Shown here one piece after another: positions 1 through 7,480 of a DNA stretch of 64,000 bases; the first letter of the stretch is position 1, and the number at the start of each line of letters is the position of its first letter. The DNA is from Burkholderiaceae bacterium (GTDB lineage: Bacteria > Pseudomonadota > Gammaproteobacteria > Burkholderiales > Burkholderiaceae_C). A model generated the notes under the pieces. That model did no database searches, was not told the DNA's origin, and worked only from the letters and a program-made list of their open reading frames with translations. The stretch is taken from contig JADMJJ010000013.1 of assembly GCA_018780645.1 (NCBI GenBank), positions 62,001 through 126,000 on the forward strand. Reading direction: 5' to 3'. Made by a program: the position numbers and the translations under genes.

Positions 1-381
1 TGCGAGTTCCGCCTGGCGGGCGACCCGCCCACTGAGCCGGCCCGCTTCGATGCGGCGCAGATCGAGCAGGCGCTGATCAATCTGCTGAAGAATGCCCGCG
101 AGGCGACCGCTGATGGCGCCAAGCAAGATGTGACCCTGGCCGTGAACCTGACTCGCCAGGAGCTGCGCTTCGAGGTCGCCGACCGCGGCCCCGGCATGAG
201 CGAGGCGGTGCTGGCCCAGGCTCTGCTGCCGTTCTATTCAACCAAGCGCGCCGGCACCGGCCTGGGCCTGGCCCTGGCGCGCGAGATCGTCGAGGCCCAT
301 GGCGGCCGCATCGCGCTGGCCAACCGGCCCGGCGGCGGGCTGCAGGTCAGCCTGAGCCTGCCGGTCGCGGAGCGGACCTAG
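1..381 (+). CDS. Sensor histidine kinase, C-terminal ATPase domain (5' truncated by window edge)
   Basis: The open frame runs in from the left edge and ends at a TAG. The visible 126 residues are the HATPase_c domain of a sensor kinase: an N-box (NLLKNAREA) near the start, a G1 box (DRGPGMSE), a short F-box-like segment (LLPFYSTK) and a G2 box (GTGLGLALAREIVEAHGG). This domain binds ATP and phosphorylates the dimerisation-domain histidine, which lies outside the window, as does any sensory region. The GTGLGLALA spacing is typical of NtrB/PAS-type kinases. It converges on the minus-strand REC-Hpt gene with an 11-nt gap. The family is certain, but which regulator it phosphorylates is unknown; the neighbouring REC proteins are the obvious candidates. 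Confidence 0.9.
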   Translation, partial: CEFRLAGDPPTEPARFDAAQIEQALINLLKNAREATADGAKQDVTLAVNLTRQELRFEVADRGPGMSEAVLAQALLPFYSTKRAGTGLGLALAREIVEAHGGRIALANRPGGGLQVSLSLPVAERT

Positions 382-392
382 CGGGACGGCTC

Positions 393-1094
393 TCAGCGCA
401 TTGCCTGCAGCTGCTGGCGCAGCGCCTGCCACAGCGGCCGGGCCGCCGTCCAGTCGGCCTGTTCGGATCGGTCTTCCAGCGCGCCGGCCTGTTCGGCCGC
501 CTGTGGCTGGCCCAGGGTCAGCAGCACACTCTTCAGACTGTGGGCCAGGCGCCTCATGGCCTGGGCATCGCCCTGCTCGCAGGCCGTATCGCCGGTCTGC
601 ACATCGATGAGGAACTGCGGCAGGCAACTGGCGCGGAAAGCCTCGTACAGTGCCCTGTTGCCGCCGAAGTGGCTGGCAACCGGGGCGGCGACGTCGGACC
701 TTGGCTCGGTGGCGGTCGGGGCCGCCCCCAGCGCGTCCCGCACGCAGGCCTCCAGCTCCGCGATGGAGCAGGGCTTGGCCAGCATGCGCCAGACGTCCAG
801 GGCCTGCAGCTGCAGCCGCACCGCCGGCAGCAGGCCGGCGCTGAACACCGCCAGCCTGGCGTCGGCACGCAGCGCCGGTTCGCGCTGCAGCTGTTGCAGC
901 AGATCGAGGCCCGAGCGGCCGGGCAGCATCAGGTCGGTCAGCAGCAGGGCCACCGGCGCGTGCTGCAACGCGAGCAGGGCCTGGTCCACGGTGGTGCAGC
1001 TCAACAATTCGATCGGCAAGTCTTCCAGCGCCAGCTGCACAAAGCGCTGCAGCGAGGGGTCGTCCTCGATCAGCAGCACGCGGGGCAGTGTCAC
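393..1094 (-). CDS. REC-Hpt two-domain phosphorelay protein
   Basis: This 233-residue protein joins an N-terminal response-regulator receiver (about 1-122) to a C-terminal histidine phosphotransfer domain (about 140-230). The receiver shows the acidic pair IEDD (10-12), phospho-acceptor Asp54 (LLLTDLMLPG) and Lys107. The Hpt helix carries RRLAHSLKSV with His185 as the phosphorylated residue. No DNA-binding or enzymatic output is present, so it probably passes phosphate between a kinase and another receiver. The start is GTG, only 2 nt after the stop of the upstream HTH-REC gene, so the two form one minus-strand operon. Domain identity is clear. Partners are inferred from position: the truncated kinase on one side, the HTH-REC and lone REC on the other. 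Confidence 0.85.
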   Translation of the reverse strand: MTLPRVLLIEDDPSLQRFVQLALEDLPIELLSCTTVDQALLALQHAPVALLLTDLMLPGRSGLDLLQQLQREPALRADARLAVFSAGLLPAVRLQLQALDVWRMLAKPCSIAELEACVRDALGAAPTATEPRSDVAAPVASHFGGNRALYEAFRASCLPQFLIDVQTGDTACEQGDAQAMRRLAHSLKSVLLTLGQPQAAEQAGALEDRSEQADWTAARPLWQALRQQLQAMR

Positions 1095-1096
1095 GC

Positions 1097-1735
1097 TCAG
1101 CCCCCGCTCTGTTGCAGGGCCCGGGCGAGCAGTGGCGGCAGGTCCATCACCAGGCGCGGCTTGTGCACCACCGGCACATCGGCCAGTGCGAAGGCGTAGG
1201 GCGCGCGCTGGGTTTGGTCCAGCGAGGTGACGACGATCAGCCGGCTGTGCGCGAACTGGGGCTGCGAGCGCAGGCTGGTGATCAGCGTCGCGCCGTCGAT
1301 GCCGGGCAGCAGGATGTCGACGATCAGCACCTGGGGCTGCAGCTGCCCGTACATCGCCAGACCGACGATGCCGTCATGGGCGATGTGGAGCTCGACCTCC
1401 GGGAACTGCTGCTGGAGCAGCAGGCGGGTCAGGTTCTGGTAGTGCACCGAGTCCTCGATCAGCAGCACACGCCGGGTCGCCTGCGACACCGCTGCGCGCG
1501 CTGCCGGTGCCTCCTGGGCCGCGACACCCTGCGGAGCGCCGCGCCCTGCCAGCCAGGCCTGCACCGAGGCGCCGTGAATGCGGCGATGACCGCCGGGCGT
1601 CTTCCAGGCGGACAGCTCGCCGCGATCGACCATCAGCTGGACCGAGCGCACGGCCAGGCCGAGCATGCGGGCCACTTCCATGGTGCTGTAGTCGGTGGTG
1701 GCGTCGTCGGCCGGGGCGGGTGTTTGATGAGGCAT
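1097..1735 (-). CDS. MerR-like helix-turn-helix fused to a receiver domain
   Basis: The product is 212 residues from the ATG chosen here; an in-frame TTG 14 codons upstream (1777) is an alternative. Residues 18-55 form a MerR/excisionase-type winged HTH (STMEVARMLGLAVRSVQ, then WKTPGGHRRI, the usual wing signature). A linker of about 30 residues leads to a receiver domain (about 88-205) with IEDS, phospho-acceptor Asp140 (VLIVDILLPG) and Lys192. The usual MerR order has HTH first and an effector domain second, and here the effector domain is a receiver. It should act as a phosphorylation-controlled DNA-binding protein. It leads an operon with the REC-Hpt gene and is divergent from the REC/HD-GYP operon, with an inverted repeat in the shared intergenic region. 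Confidence 0.82.
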   Translation of the reverse strand: MPHQTPAPADDATTDYSTMEVARMLGLAVRSVQLMVDRGELSAWKTPGGHRRIHGASVQAWLAGRGAPQGVAAQEAPAARAAVSQATRRVLLIEDSVHYQNLTRLLLQQQFPEVELHIAHDGIVGLAMYGQLQPQVLIVDILLPGIDGATLITSLRSQPQFAHSRLIVVTSLDQTQRAPYAFALADVPVVHKPRLVMDLPPLLARALQQSGG

Positions 1736-1744
1736 ATGCGCAAT

Positions 1745-1765
1745 TTTGCCGAATTCTTGGGCAAA
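1745..1765. promoter_or_regulatory. Inverted repeat in divergent promoter region (candidate operator)
   Basis: TTTGCC and GGCAAA are separated by 9 nt between the HTH-REC gene and the lone REC gene. The element lies just upstream of a good plus-strand promoter and just upstream of the HTH-REC ATG. Half-sites in a dyad with an odd spacer suit a dimeric MerR-like protein. Binding by the neighbouring HTH-REC product is inferred. Confidence 0.45.
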
Positions 1766-1793
1766 TTGAAACGGCAATAATACTTTTTAAAAT
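1766..1793 (+). promoter_or_regulatory. Sigma70-type promoter for the REC/HD-GYP/SBP/kinase operon
   Basis: A -35 box TTGAAA (1766-1771), a 16-nt spacer and a -10 box TAAAAT (1788-1793) lie in an AT-rich island within otherwise GC-rich DNA. Transcription would begin near 1800, giving a leader of about 50 nt before the ATG at 1852. An alternative -10 (TAATAC, 1778) overlaps it. Confidence 0.5.
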
Positions 1794-1851
1794 GATACAG
1801 ATGATAATTATGTCAGCGCTCGGCCTTCCGGGTCGCACCGGAGTACCGACG

Positions 1852-2223
1852 ATGAAGAAGATTGTGGTGGTCGATGACCACGCCGATATACGCCGCCTGA
1901 TTCGCATGACGCTGGAGTTCGAGGACTATGAGGTCCATGAGGCAGCCGATGGCGAGTCCGCGCTGCGCCTGACGCACGAGCTGCGCCCGGACCTGCTGCT
2001 GCTGGACGTGATGATGCCCGGCGCGCTCGACGGCCTGCAGGTCTGCGCCGCGATCCGCGCCGATGCGGATCTGAGCCATGTGCATGTGATGCTGCTCAGC
2101 GCCCGCGGCCAGGCCCGCGACCGCGAGGCCGGTATGCAGGCCGGAGCCCATGCCTATCTTGTCAAGCCGTTCAGCCCCTTGCAGCTGATCGACCAGATTG
2201 CGGCCCAGTGGGTCAACGGCTGA
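1852..2223 (+). CDS. Single-domain response regulator (CheY-like)
   Basis: This stand-alone receiver of 123 residues has the acidic pair VDDH (8-9), phospho-acceptor Asp52 (LLLLDVMMPG), a switch Ser/Thr (LLSAR, about 83) and Lys105 (YLVKPFSP). It has no output domain, so it works by protein contact or as a phosphate sink. The frame is open far upstream, but the ATG at 1852 starts exactly at the receiver fold and has GGAG 8 nt ahead. The next gene, an HD-GYP protein, begins 11 nt after its stop. Separate REC and HD-GYP proteins in one operon resemble a split RpfG. It is probably phosphorylated by the kinase at the end of the same operon. Confidence 0.9.
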   Translation: MKKIVVVDDHADIRRLIRMTLEFEDYEVHEAADGESALRLTHELRPDLLLLDVMMPGALDGLQVCAAIRADADLSHVHVMLLSARGQARDREAGMQAGAHAYLVKPFSPLQLIDQIAAQWVNG

Positions 2224-2234
2224 GGACCCGCACC

Positions 2235-3002
2235 ATGCAGCCAGAACCGTCAACCGCCGCCATTGTCAGCGAGAGCAATCGCTTCGACGATGCCGCCTCC
2301 GAGCAGATGGAATGCATCATTGCCGACCTGGGCCGCATGTACCAGGAGCGCAACGAGGCGCTGCGCGAAGTCGAACGAGCCCATCATGATGCCCTGCTGC
2401 GCCTGTCGCTGGCGGCCGACTTCCGCGATGACGACACCGGCGTGCACATCATGCGCATTGCCTTCCTGGCCGAGGCGCTGGCCCTGCACCTGGGCGAGCC
2501 GGCACGGTTTGCCCGGATGCTGCGTAAGGCTGCGCCCATGCACGATATCGGCAAGATCGGTGTGCCCGACGACGTGCTGAAGAAGCCCGGCAGCTACACC
2601 ACCGCCGAGCGCGCGGTGATGAACCAGCATCCCGAAATGGGCGCCAAGATCCTCGGCAGGTCGCGCATCCCCCTGTTCCAGCTCGCCGCCGAGGTGGCGA
2701 TGACCCACCATGAGCGCTGGGACGGCGGCGGCTACCCCAAGGGACTGTCCGGTGCAGAGATACCGCTCAGCGGCCGCATCGTCTCCGTGGTCGACTACTT
2801 CGACGCGCTGACCATGGACCGCTGCTACCGCAAGGCCTTCGACGATGAGGTGGCGCTGGCAATGCTGCTGGAGCAGCGCGGCGTGGCCTTCGACCCGCGC
2901 GTGGTCGATGTGTTCGTCGAGCACCTGCCCGAGATGGTGGCCATTCGCGAGCGCATCAATCAACAGCGTCCCAGCTTCGAGTCGCTGGTCGACCCGACCT
3001 GA
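2235..3002 (+). CDS. HD-GYP domain phosphodiesterase
   Basis: The protein has 255 residues. A short N-terminal helical segment (about 20-60) precedes an HD-GYP domain with the HD pair at 103-104 (MHDIGKIGVPDDVL), HHE at 158-160 and a DGGGYPKGL signature at 163-171. Proteins with these motifs hydrolyse cyclic-di-GMP, usually to GMP, and control motility, biofilm and secretion. It has no receiver of its own; the receiver is the separate upstream gene. The ATG at 2235 follows the preceding stop by 11 nt; an upstream in-frame ATG at 2208 would overlap the previous gene and adds nothing conserved. Activity is supported by complete motifs but not proven. Confidence 0.92.
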   Translation: MQPEPSTAAIVSESNRFDDAASEQMECIIADLGRMYQERNEALREVERAHHDALLRLSLAADFRDDDTGVHIMRIAFLAEALALHLGEPARFARMLRKAAPMHDIGKIGVPDDVLKKPGSYTTAERAVMNQHPEMGAKILGRSRIPLFQLAAEVAMTHHERWDGGGYPKGLSGAEIPLSGRIVSVVDYFDALTMDRCYRKAFDDEVALAMLLEQRGVAFDPRVVDVFVEHLPEMVAIRERINQQRPSFESLVDPT

Positions 3003-3018
3003 AATGAGGAGCATCAAG

Positions 3019-3810
3019 ATGAACAAGCTGTGCCTTGGCCTTTGGGCCGCCCTTTGGCTGAGCCAGGCCTCGACCGCCGCACAGGCCGGCCCGGTGGCCG
3101 AGCGCGTGCGCAACAGTGCGACGCTGAAGGTCTGCATCTGGCCCGACTATTACGGCGTCACGCTGCGCAATCCGCACACCCAGCAGCTCAGCGGCATCGA
3201 CATCGAGCTGTCGGCCGAGCTGGCGCGCGAGCTCAAGGTCAAGCTGCAGTATGTCGACTCGTCCTTCATCACGCTGGTCGATGACCTGAAGACCGAGCGC
3301 TGCGATGTGGCCATGTTCGCCGTCGGCGTGCTGCCGCAACGGGCCGCGCAGCTGAGCTTCAGCCAGCCCTATCTGCAGAGCGATATCTATGGCGTCACCA
3401 CCCGCGCCAACCGCACGGTGCGCCAATGGAGCGACATCGACCAACCCGGCGTCGTGGTCGGCGTGCAGGCCGGCACCTTCATGGAGCCGGTGATGACGCA
3501 GAGCCTGAAGCAGGCCACCATCGCCGTGGTGCGCCCGCCGGCCACGCGCGAGCGCGAACTGGAGGCAGGCCGAATCGATGTCTTCATGACTGACTATCCC
3601 TACAGTCGACGCCTGCTGGACAACGCCGACTGGGCCAAGCTGATCGCGCCGCCGCAACCATTCTTCGTGCTGCCCTATGCCTATGCGGTGAGGCAGGGCG
3701 ACGCCGGCTGGCTGGGCCTGATCGACGACTTCGTCGGCCGCATCAAGCGCGATGGCCGGCTGCTGGCCGCGGCCAAGCGCAACGGCCTGGCCGAGATCGT
3801 CGTCAAGTGA
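3019..3810 (+). CDS. Periplasmic amino-acid-type solute-binding protein (family 3)
   Basis: The 263-residue product has a cleavable signal peptide (hydrophobic 5-20, likely cut after AAQA) and a bacterial extracellular solute-binding family 3 fold: LKVCIWPDYYGV early, then SGIDIELSAELARELKV, CDVAMFAVGVLPQR and FSQPYLQSDIYGV. Such proteins bind polar amino acids or small acids in the periplasm. No permease or ATPase gene accompanies it. It is followed after 4 nt by a membrane sensor kinase and preceded by REC and HD-GYP genes. A role as a periplasmic ligand sensor for the kinase, rather than in uptake, is inferred from that context. The start ATG has AGGAG 8 nt upstream. Confidence 0.85.
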   Translation: MNKLCLGLWAALWLSQASTAAQAGPVAERVRNSATLKVCIWPDYYGVTLRNPHTQQLSGIDIELSAELARELKVKLQYVDSSFITLVDDLKTERCDVAMFAVGVLPQRAAQLSFSQPYLQSDIYGVTTRANRTVRQWSDIDQPGVVVGVQAGTFMEPVMTQSLKQATIAVVRPPATRERELEAGRIDVFMTDYPYSRRLLDNADWAKLIAPPQPFFVLPYAYAVRQGDAGWLGLIDDFVGRIKRDGRLLAAAKRNGLAEIVVK

Positions 3811-3814
3811 CGCG

Positions 3815-6319
3815 ATGAACCAGCGCGACACCGGAACCTTCGGCTGGTACAGCAGCCTGACCCTGGCCGCGGGCCTGGTGCTGGCCTGCGCCGTGGTGGT
3901 GGCGACGGCGACCTTTGTCTGGCTTGAGCGGCGCGAGGCGCTGGAAGCGGCCGAGAATCGCAACGAGCTGCTGGCCCGGGTGCTGGAAGACCATGTGACC
4001 CGCACCGTCGATGCCGCCGGCACTGCCCTCGTCACCCTGGCCGACGCCTTGGTCCAGCAGCCAGACCTCAGTCCGCAGCGTCTGCAGCCGCAGTTGGCCC
4101 ATGCCTTGGTGGGGCTGCCCTTTCTGCGTGGCGTGGCGCTGCTGAACCTGCAGGGCCAGGTGCTCGGCAGTTCGGCGCCGGCCGAGCTCGGCCTGAGCGT
4201 CGACCTGAGCCTGCTGGGGCCTGTTCCGGAGGCGGGCGCCGAACGGTTGCAGGCCCTGCGGCCGGGGCGCGGCCTGCGCGATCTGCGGCGGGGTCCCGCC
4301 GGTGTGGCCCCGCCGCATGTCAACCTGCTGCCGCTGCTGCGCCACCTGCGCCTGCCCGATGGCCAGCATCTGCTGCTGTTAGGCCTGATCAATCCCGATG
4401 CCCTGGCCAACTACCAGCAGACCGCCCTGTCCGACCTCGAAGGCGCCGCGCTGTTGACCAGCTACGACGGTCAACTGCTGGCCGCCACCGAGGCCTTGAA
4501 CCTGCCCGCCGGCAGCCAGCTCGGTACGCATCCGGTGTTCAGCAAGTGGCTGCCCGACCGTGAGCACGGCAGCTATCAGGGGCCCGGGGCCCTCAGCGGG
4601 GCCCAGGTGGTCGCCTTCCGGGCGTCTCGCTCAAGGCCCCTGGTGATCATCGTCGAACAGCCTCGCGAGGTCGTGCTGGCGCGGCTGAATGGCGTGCTCG
4701 GCGGAGCCGTGATCGCCGGGCTGGGGGCCCTGCTGCTGATCGCCGCGGCCACCGCCGTGATCCGGCGCAGCCTGCACGCGCGGGAGCGCAACCGCGTCGA
4801 GCTGGACGCCGCCCACGATCAGGTGGCACGGCGCGAGCGCGAGCTCAGCGTGCTGATGAAGAGCGTGCAGGAGCTGATATTTCGCGCCGACAACGCTGGC
4901 GCCATCAGCTTCGTCAACGCGCGCTGGGGCGTCATCAGCGCCAACGGGGCGGATCATGCCCTGGGCCGCAAGCTGCAGGACCTGGTGGACCCTGCCGATC
5001 GAGCCGTCGTGGCCGGCTTGTTCAGCCTCAGCGACGACCGCGGCGTGCGCCAGGCCGAGGCCTCGGTGCCCGGCCGCGATGGCGAGCTGCGGCGCTTCGA
5101 CTTTGCCGTCGTGCCGCTGCGCCAGCGGGGGCAGATCGTCGGCTTTGCCGGCAGCGCCGTCGATGTGACCGAGCGCTTCGTCGCACGCCAGCGTCTGCAG
5201 CACCAGCTGGCCTTCACCGGCCTGCTGCTGGAGATCAGCCCCCTGCCGGTGTCGATGTTCGACGCGCAGCTGAGGTATGTGACGGTCAATCAGGCCTGGG
5301 AAGAGTTCACGGGCCGCAACCGTGCCGAGGTCATCGGCCGGCAGGTAGGCTTCTTCACGCCGCGTGACGAGGCCGAGCTGCATGAATCGCAGGACGAGCG
5401 CTTGCTGCGCATGGGCGGCCGGGTGCGCTACGAGACCCAGGTGCAACACCGCGATGGCTCGCGCCGCGACATGCTGATCACCAAGGTCGCCGTGCCCGAC
5501 GAGCAGGGTGGTATCGCTGGCGTGCTGTGTACCCTGATGGACGTCAGCGAGTTCCGCGACGCCGAGCGCGCCACCCGCGAGGCCCGCGACGTGGCCGAGG
5601 AGGCCTCGCGCGCCAAGTCGGAGTTCATCGCCAACATCAGCCATGAGCTGCGCACGCCCTTGCAGACCATTCTGGGCTTTTCGGAGCTGGGTCTGGTGCG
5701 CGGTCGCGACCAACCCAAGCTGGCCGGCATGTTCAGCGATATCCATGCTTCCGGTCAGCGCATGCTGGCCCTGGTGAATGACCTGCTGGACGTGGCCAAG
5801 ATCGAGAGCCCGGTGGGCACCTTTGATCTGGAGCGCTGCGATCTGCGGGCGCTGCTGCAGGAGACGGTGCGCGAGCTGGGCCCGCTGCTGGCGCAGAAGC
5901 GTCTGCGGCCGCTGCTCCAGCTGCCCGGCTGGCCGCTCAGCGCCAGGGTGGATCCGCTGCGCTTCCAGCAGGTGCTGCGCAATGTGCTGGCCAATGCGAT
6001 CAAGTTCTCACCCGATGGCGGGGTCATCGATGTGATGGGCGAGCTGACGGCCGAAGGCGAGATCCACGTCGCCATCGCCGACCACGGGCCGGGCATACCG
6101 GAGGCCGAGGTGGGCAAGATTTTCGAGGCCTTTGTGCAGTCCAGCCAGACCAAGGATGGCTCGGGCGGCACCGGCCTGGGCCTGGCGATCTGCCGCAAGA
6201 TCGTCGAGATTCACGGCGGTCGCATCCATGCGGAGAACCGCGCCGGCGGCGGGGCGGTGTTCCATATCTTCGTGCCAGCCAGGGTGTCGGGCGACACCCA
6301 GATCGATGAGGCTATGTGA
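3815..6319 (+). CDS. Membrane PAS-containing sensor histidine kinase
   Basis: The 834-residue kinase has TM1 at about 14-35, a periplasmic region of about 250 residues, TM2 at about 290-313 (GGAVIAGLGALLLIAAA), two PAS domains (about 345-460 and 465-590), a HisKA dimerisation domain with His610 (NISHELRTPLQ), and a HATPase domain (NVLANAIKFSP, DHGPGIPE, GTGLGLAICRKIVE). It has no receiver, so it should phosphorylate separate proteins such as the REC encoded first in the operon. The periplasmic segment resembles a Cache-type sensor only loosely. The ATG at 3815 follows the solute-binding gene by 4 nt, so the two are probably co-translated. The stimulus is unknown; interaction with the solute-binding protein is a plausible guess. 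Confidence 0.9.
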   Translation: MNQRDTGTFGWYSSLTLAAGLVLACAVVVATATFVWLERREALEAAENRNELLARVLEDHVTRTVDAAGTALVTLADALVQQPDLSPQRLQPQLAHALVGLPFLRGVALLNLQGQVLGSSAPAELGLSVDLSLLGPVPEAGAERLQALRPGRGLRDLRRGPAGVAPPHVNLLPLLRHLRLPDGQHLLLLGLINPDALANYQQTALSDLEGAALLTSYDGQLLAATEALNLPAGSQLGTHPVFSKWLPDREHGSYQGPGALSGAQVVAFRASRSRPLVIIVEQPREVVLARLNGVLGGAVIAGLGALLLIAAATAVIRRSLHARERNRVELDAAHDQVARRERELSVLMKSVQELIFRADNAGAISFVNARWGVISANGADHALGRKLQDLVDPADRAVVAGLFSLSDDRGVRQAEASVPGRDGELRRFDFAVVPLRQRGQIVGFAGSAVDVTERFVARQRLQHQLAFTGLLLEISPLPVSMFDAQLRYVTVNQAWEEFTGRNRAEVIGRQVGFFTPRDEAELHESQDERLLRMGGRVRYETQVQHRDGSRRDMLITKVAVPDEQGGIAGVLCTLMDVSEFRDAERATREARDVAEEASRAKSEFIANISHELRTPLQTILGFSELGLVRGRDQPKLAGMFSDIHASGQRMLALVNDLLDVAKIESPVGTFDLERCDLRALLQETVRELGPLLAQKRLRPLLQLPGWPLSARVDPLRFQQVLRNVLANAIKFSPDGGVIDVMGELTAEGEIHVAIADHGPGIPEAEVGKIFEAFVQSSQTKDGSGGTGLGLAICRKIVEIHGGRIHAENRAGGGAVFHIFVPARVSGDTQIDEAM

Positions 6320-6331
6320 GCCGCGTCGGCC

Positions 6332-7306
6332 TCAGGGCCTCACGCCCAAGCCCCAGGCGAGCAGGGTGAAGCTCACGAAGGCCAGCACCGTGCTGGCCAT
6401 GATGATGCGGGCCACGCGGCCGTTGTCGGCACCATAGCGCTCGGCCAGCAGCGAGACATTGCTGGCGCTGGGCAGGGCGGCGGCCAGGGTCAGCACCAGC
6501 AGCTGGGCACTGCTGATCGGCGTGCCCAGCGCATGGGCGGCGGCACCGAGCAGAAACACCAGCAGCGGGTGCAGGAACAGCTTGATCAGCGCCACCGGCA
6601 GATAGAGCTGGACAGGCGTGCGCGTGTGTGCATGCTGGCCGGCTCGCCACAGCACCGCGCCGATGGTGAACAGCGCCACCGGCGAGGCCGCATCGGCCAG
6701 CATCTTGACCACGGTGTCGATCGGCCCGGGCAGGCGCAGGCCGCTGATCGAGGCCAGCGCACCGAGCGCAATCGACCAGGGCAGCGGGTTGGACAAGGCG
6801 CCGCGCACCGCCTGCAGCGCCGCCTGGGCCGTAGAGCCGCTGCCGCCCTCGCTCATCGCCTCGTGGCCGCGGGCCAGCGCGATGCACAGCGAGCTGGTCA
6901 CGAACAGATCGGCCAGGATGGTGCAGATCACGGGGCCGGCCGCCGACGGCCCCAGCAGGGCCACGAGAAGGGGCACGCCCATGAAGCCGGTATTGGGAAA
7001 GGCGGCGACCAGGGCACCGAAGGCCGCGTCCTTCAGCTGCACCCGCGGCGACAGGGTCACGGCGATGGTGAAGAACACGATCAGCAGCGCCGCGGCCAGA
7101 TAGACCGTCAGCACCACCGGGTTCAGCAGTTCCAGCACGGGGGTGTTCATGCCGAAGCGGAACAGCATGCAGGGCAGGGCGAAGAACAGCACGAAGCCGT
7201 TCAGGCCGGGAATAGCGCTCTCGGCCAGCACGCCCTTCCTGGCGGCCAGGTAGCCGCACAGGATCAGCGCGAAAAAGGGCACGGTGACGGAGAGGATCGC
7301 TTGCAT
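6332..7306 (-). CDS. AEC-family (auxin efflux carrier-like) transporter
   Basis: This 324-residue integral membrane protein matches the usual length of bacterial AEC permeases. About ten hydrophobic helices are visible, starting with SVTVPFFALILCGYLAAR and including the NTGFMGVPLL segment (about 110-120) typical of the family. AEC proteins export or exchange small organic acids such as malate or malonate; the substrate here cannot be read from the sequence. The frame is open for 52 codons upstream, but the ATG at 7306 starts directly at the first membrane helix and is preferred. It ends 12 nt from the convergent kinase gene and is divergent from sppA. Confidence 0.85.
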   Translation of the reverse strand: MQAILSVTVPFFALILCGYLAARKGVLAESAIPGLNGFVLFFALPCMLFRFGMNTPVLELLNPVVLTVYLAAALLIVFFTIAVTLSPRVQLKDAAFGALVAAFPNTGFMGVPLLVALLGPSAAGPVICTILADLFVTSSLCIALARGHEAMSEGGSGSTAQAALQAVRGALSNPLPWSIALGALASISGLRLPGPIDTVVKMLADAASPVALFTIGAVLWRAGQHAHTRTPVQLYLPVALIKLFLHPLLVFLLGAAAHALGTPISSAQLLVLTLAAALPSASNVSLLAERYGADNGRVARIIMASTVLAFVSFTLLAWGLGVRP

Positions 7307-7480
7307 CGTGAGGCAAGTATCCCCCGCTCGGCTTGAAAGCCGCTGAATGGTCGGCCGCCATTCGCCCGGCATGGGCCCGCCGCCATTCGGGCCCACCTGC
7401 GTGCCATTCGTCGCAGGCCGGGCGCTTGATGCCGGGCCGATACCGTAAGCTGCATGCTGCACAAAACATTGGGAGTGCGC

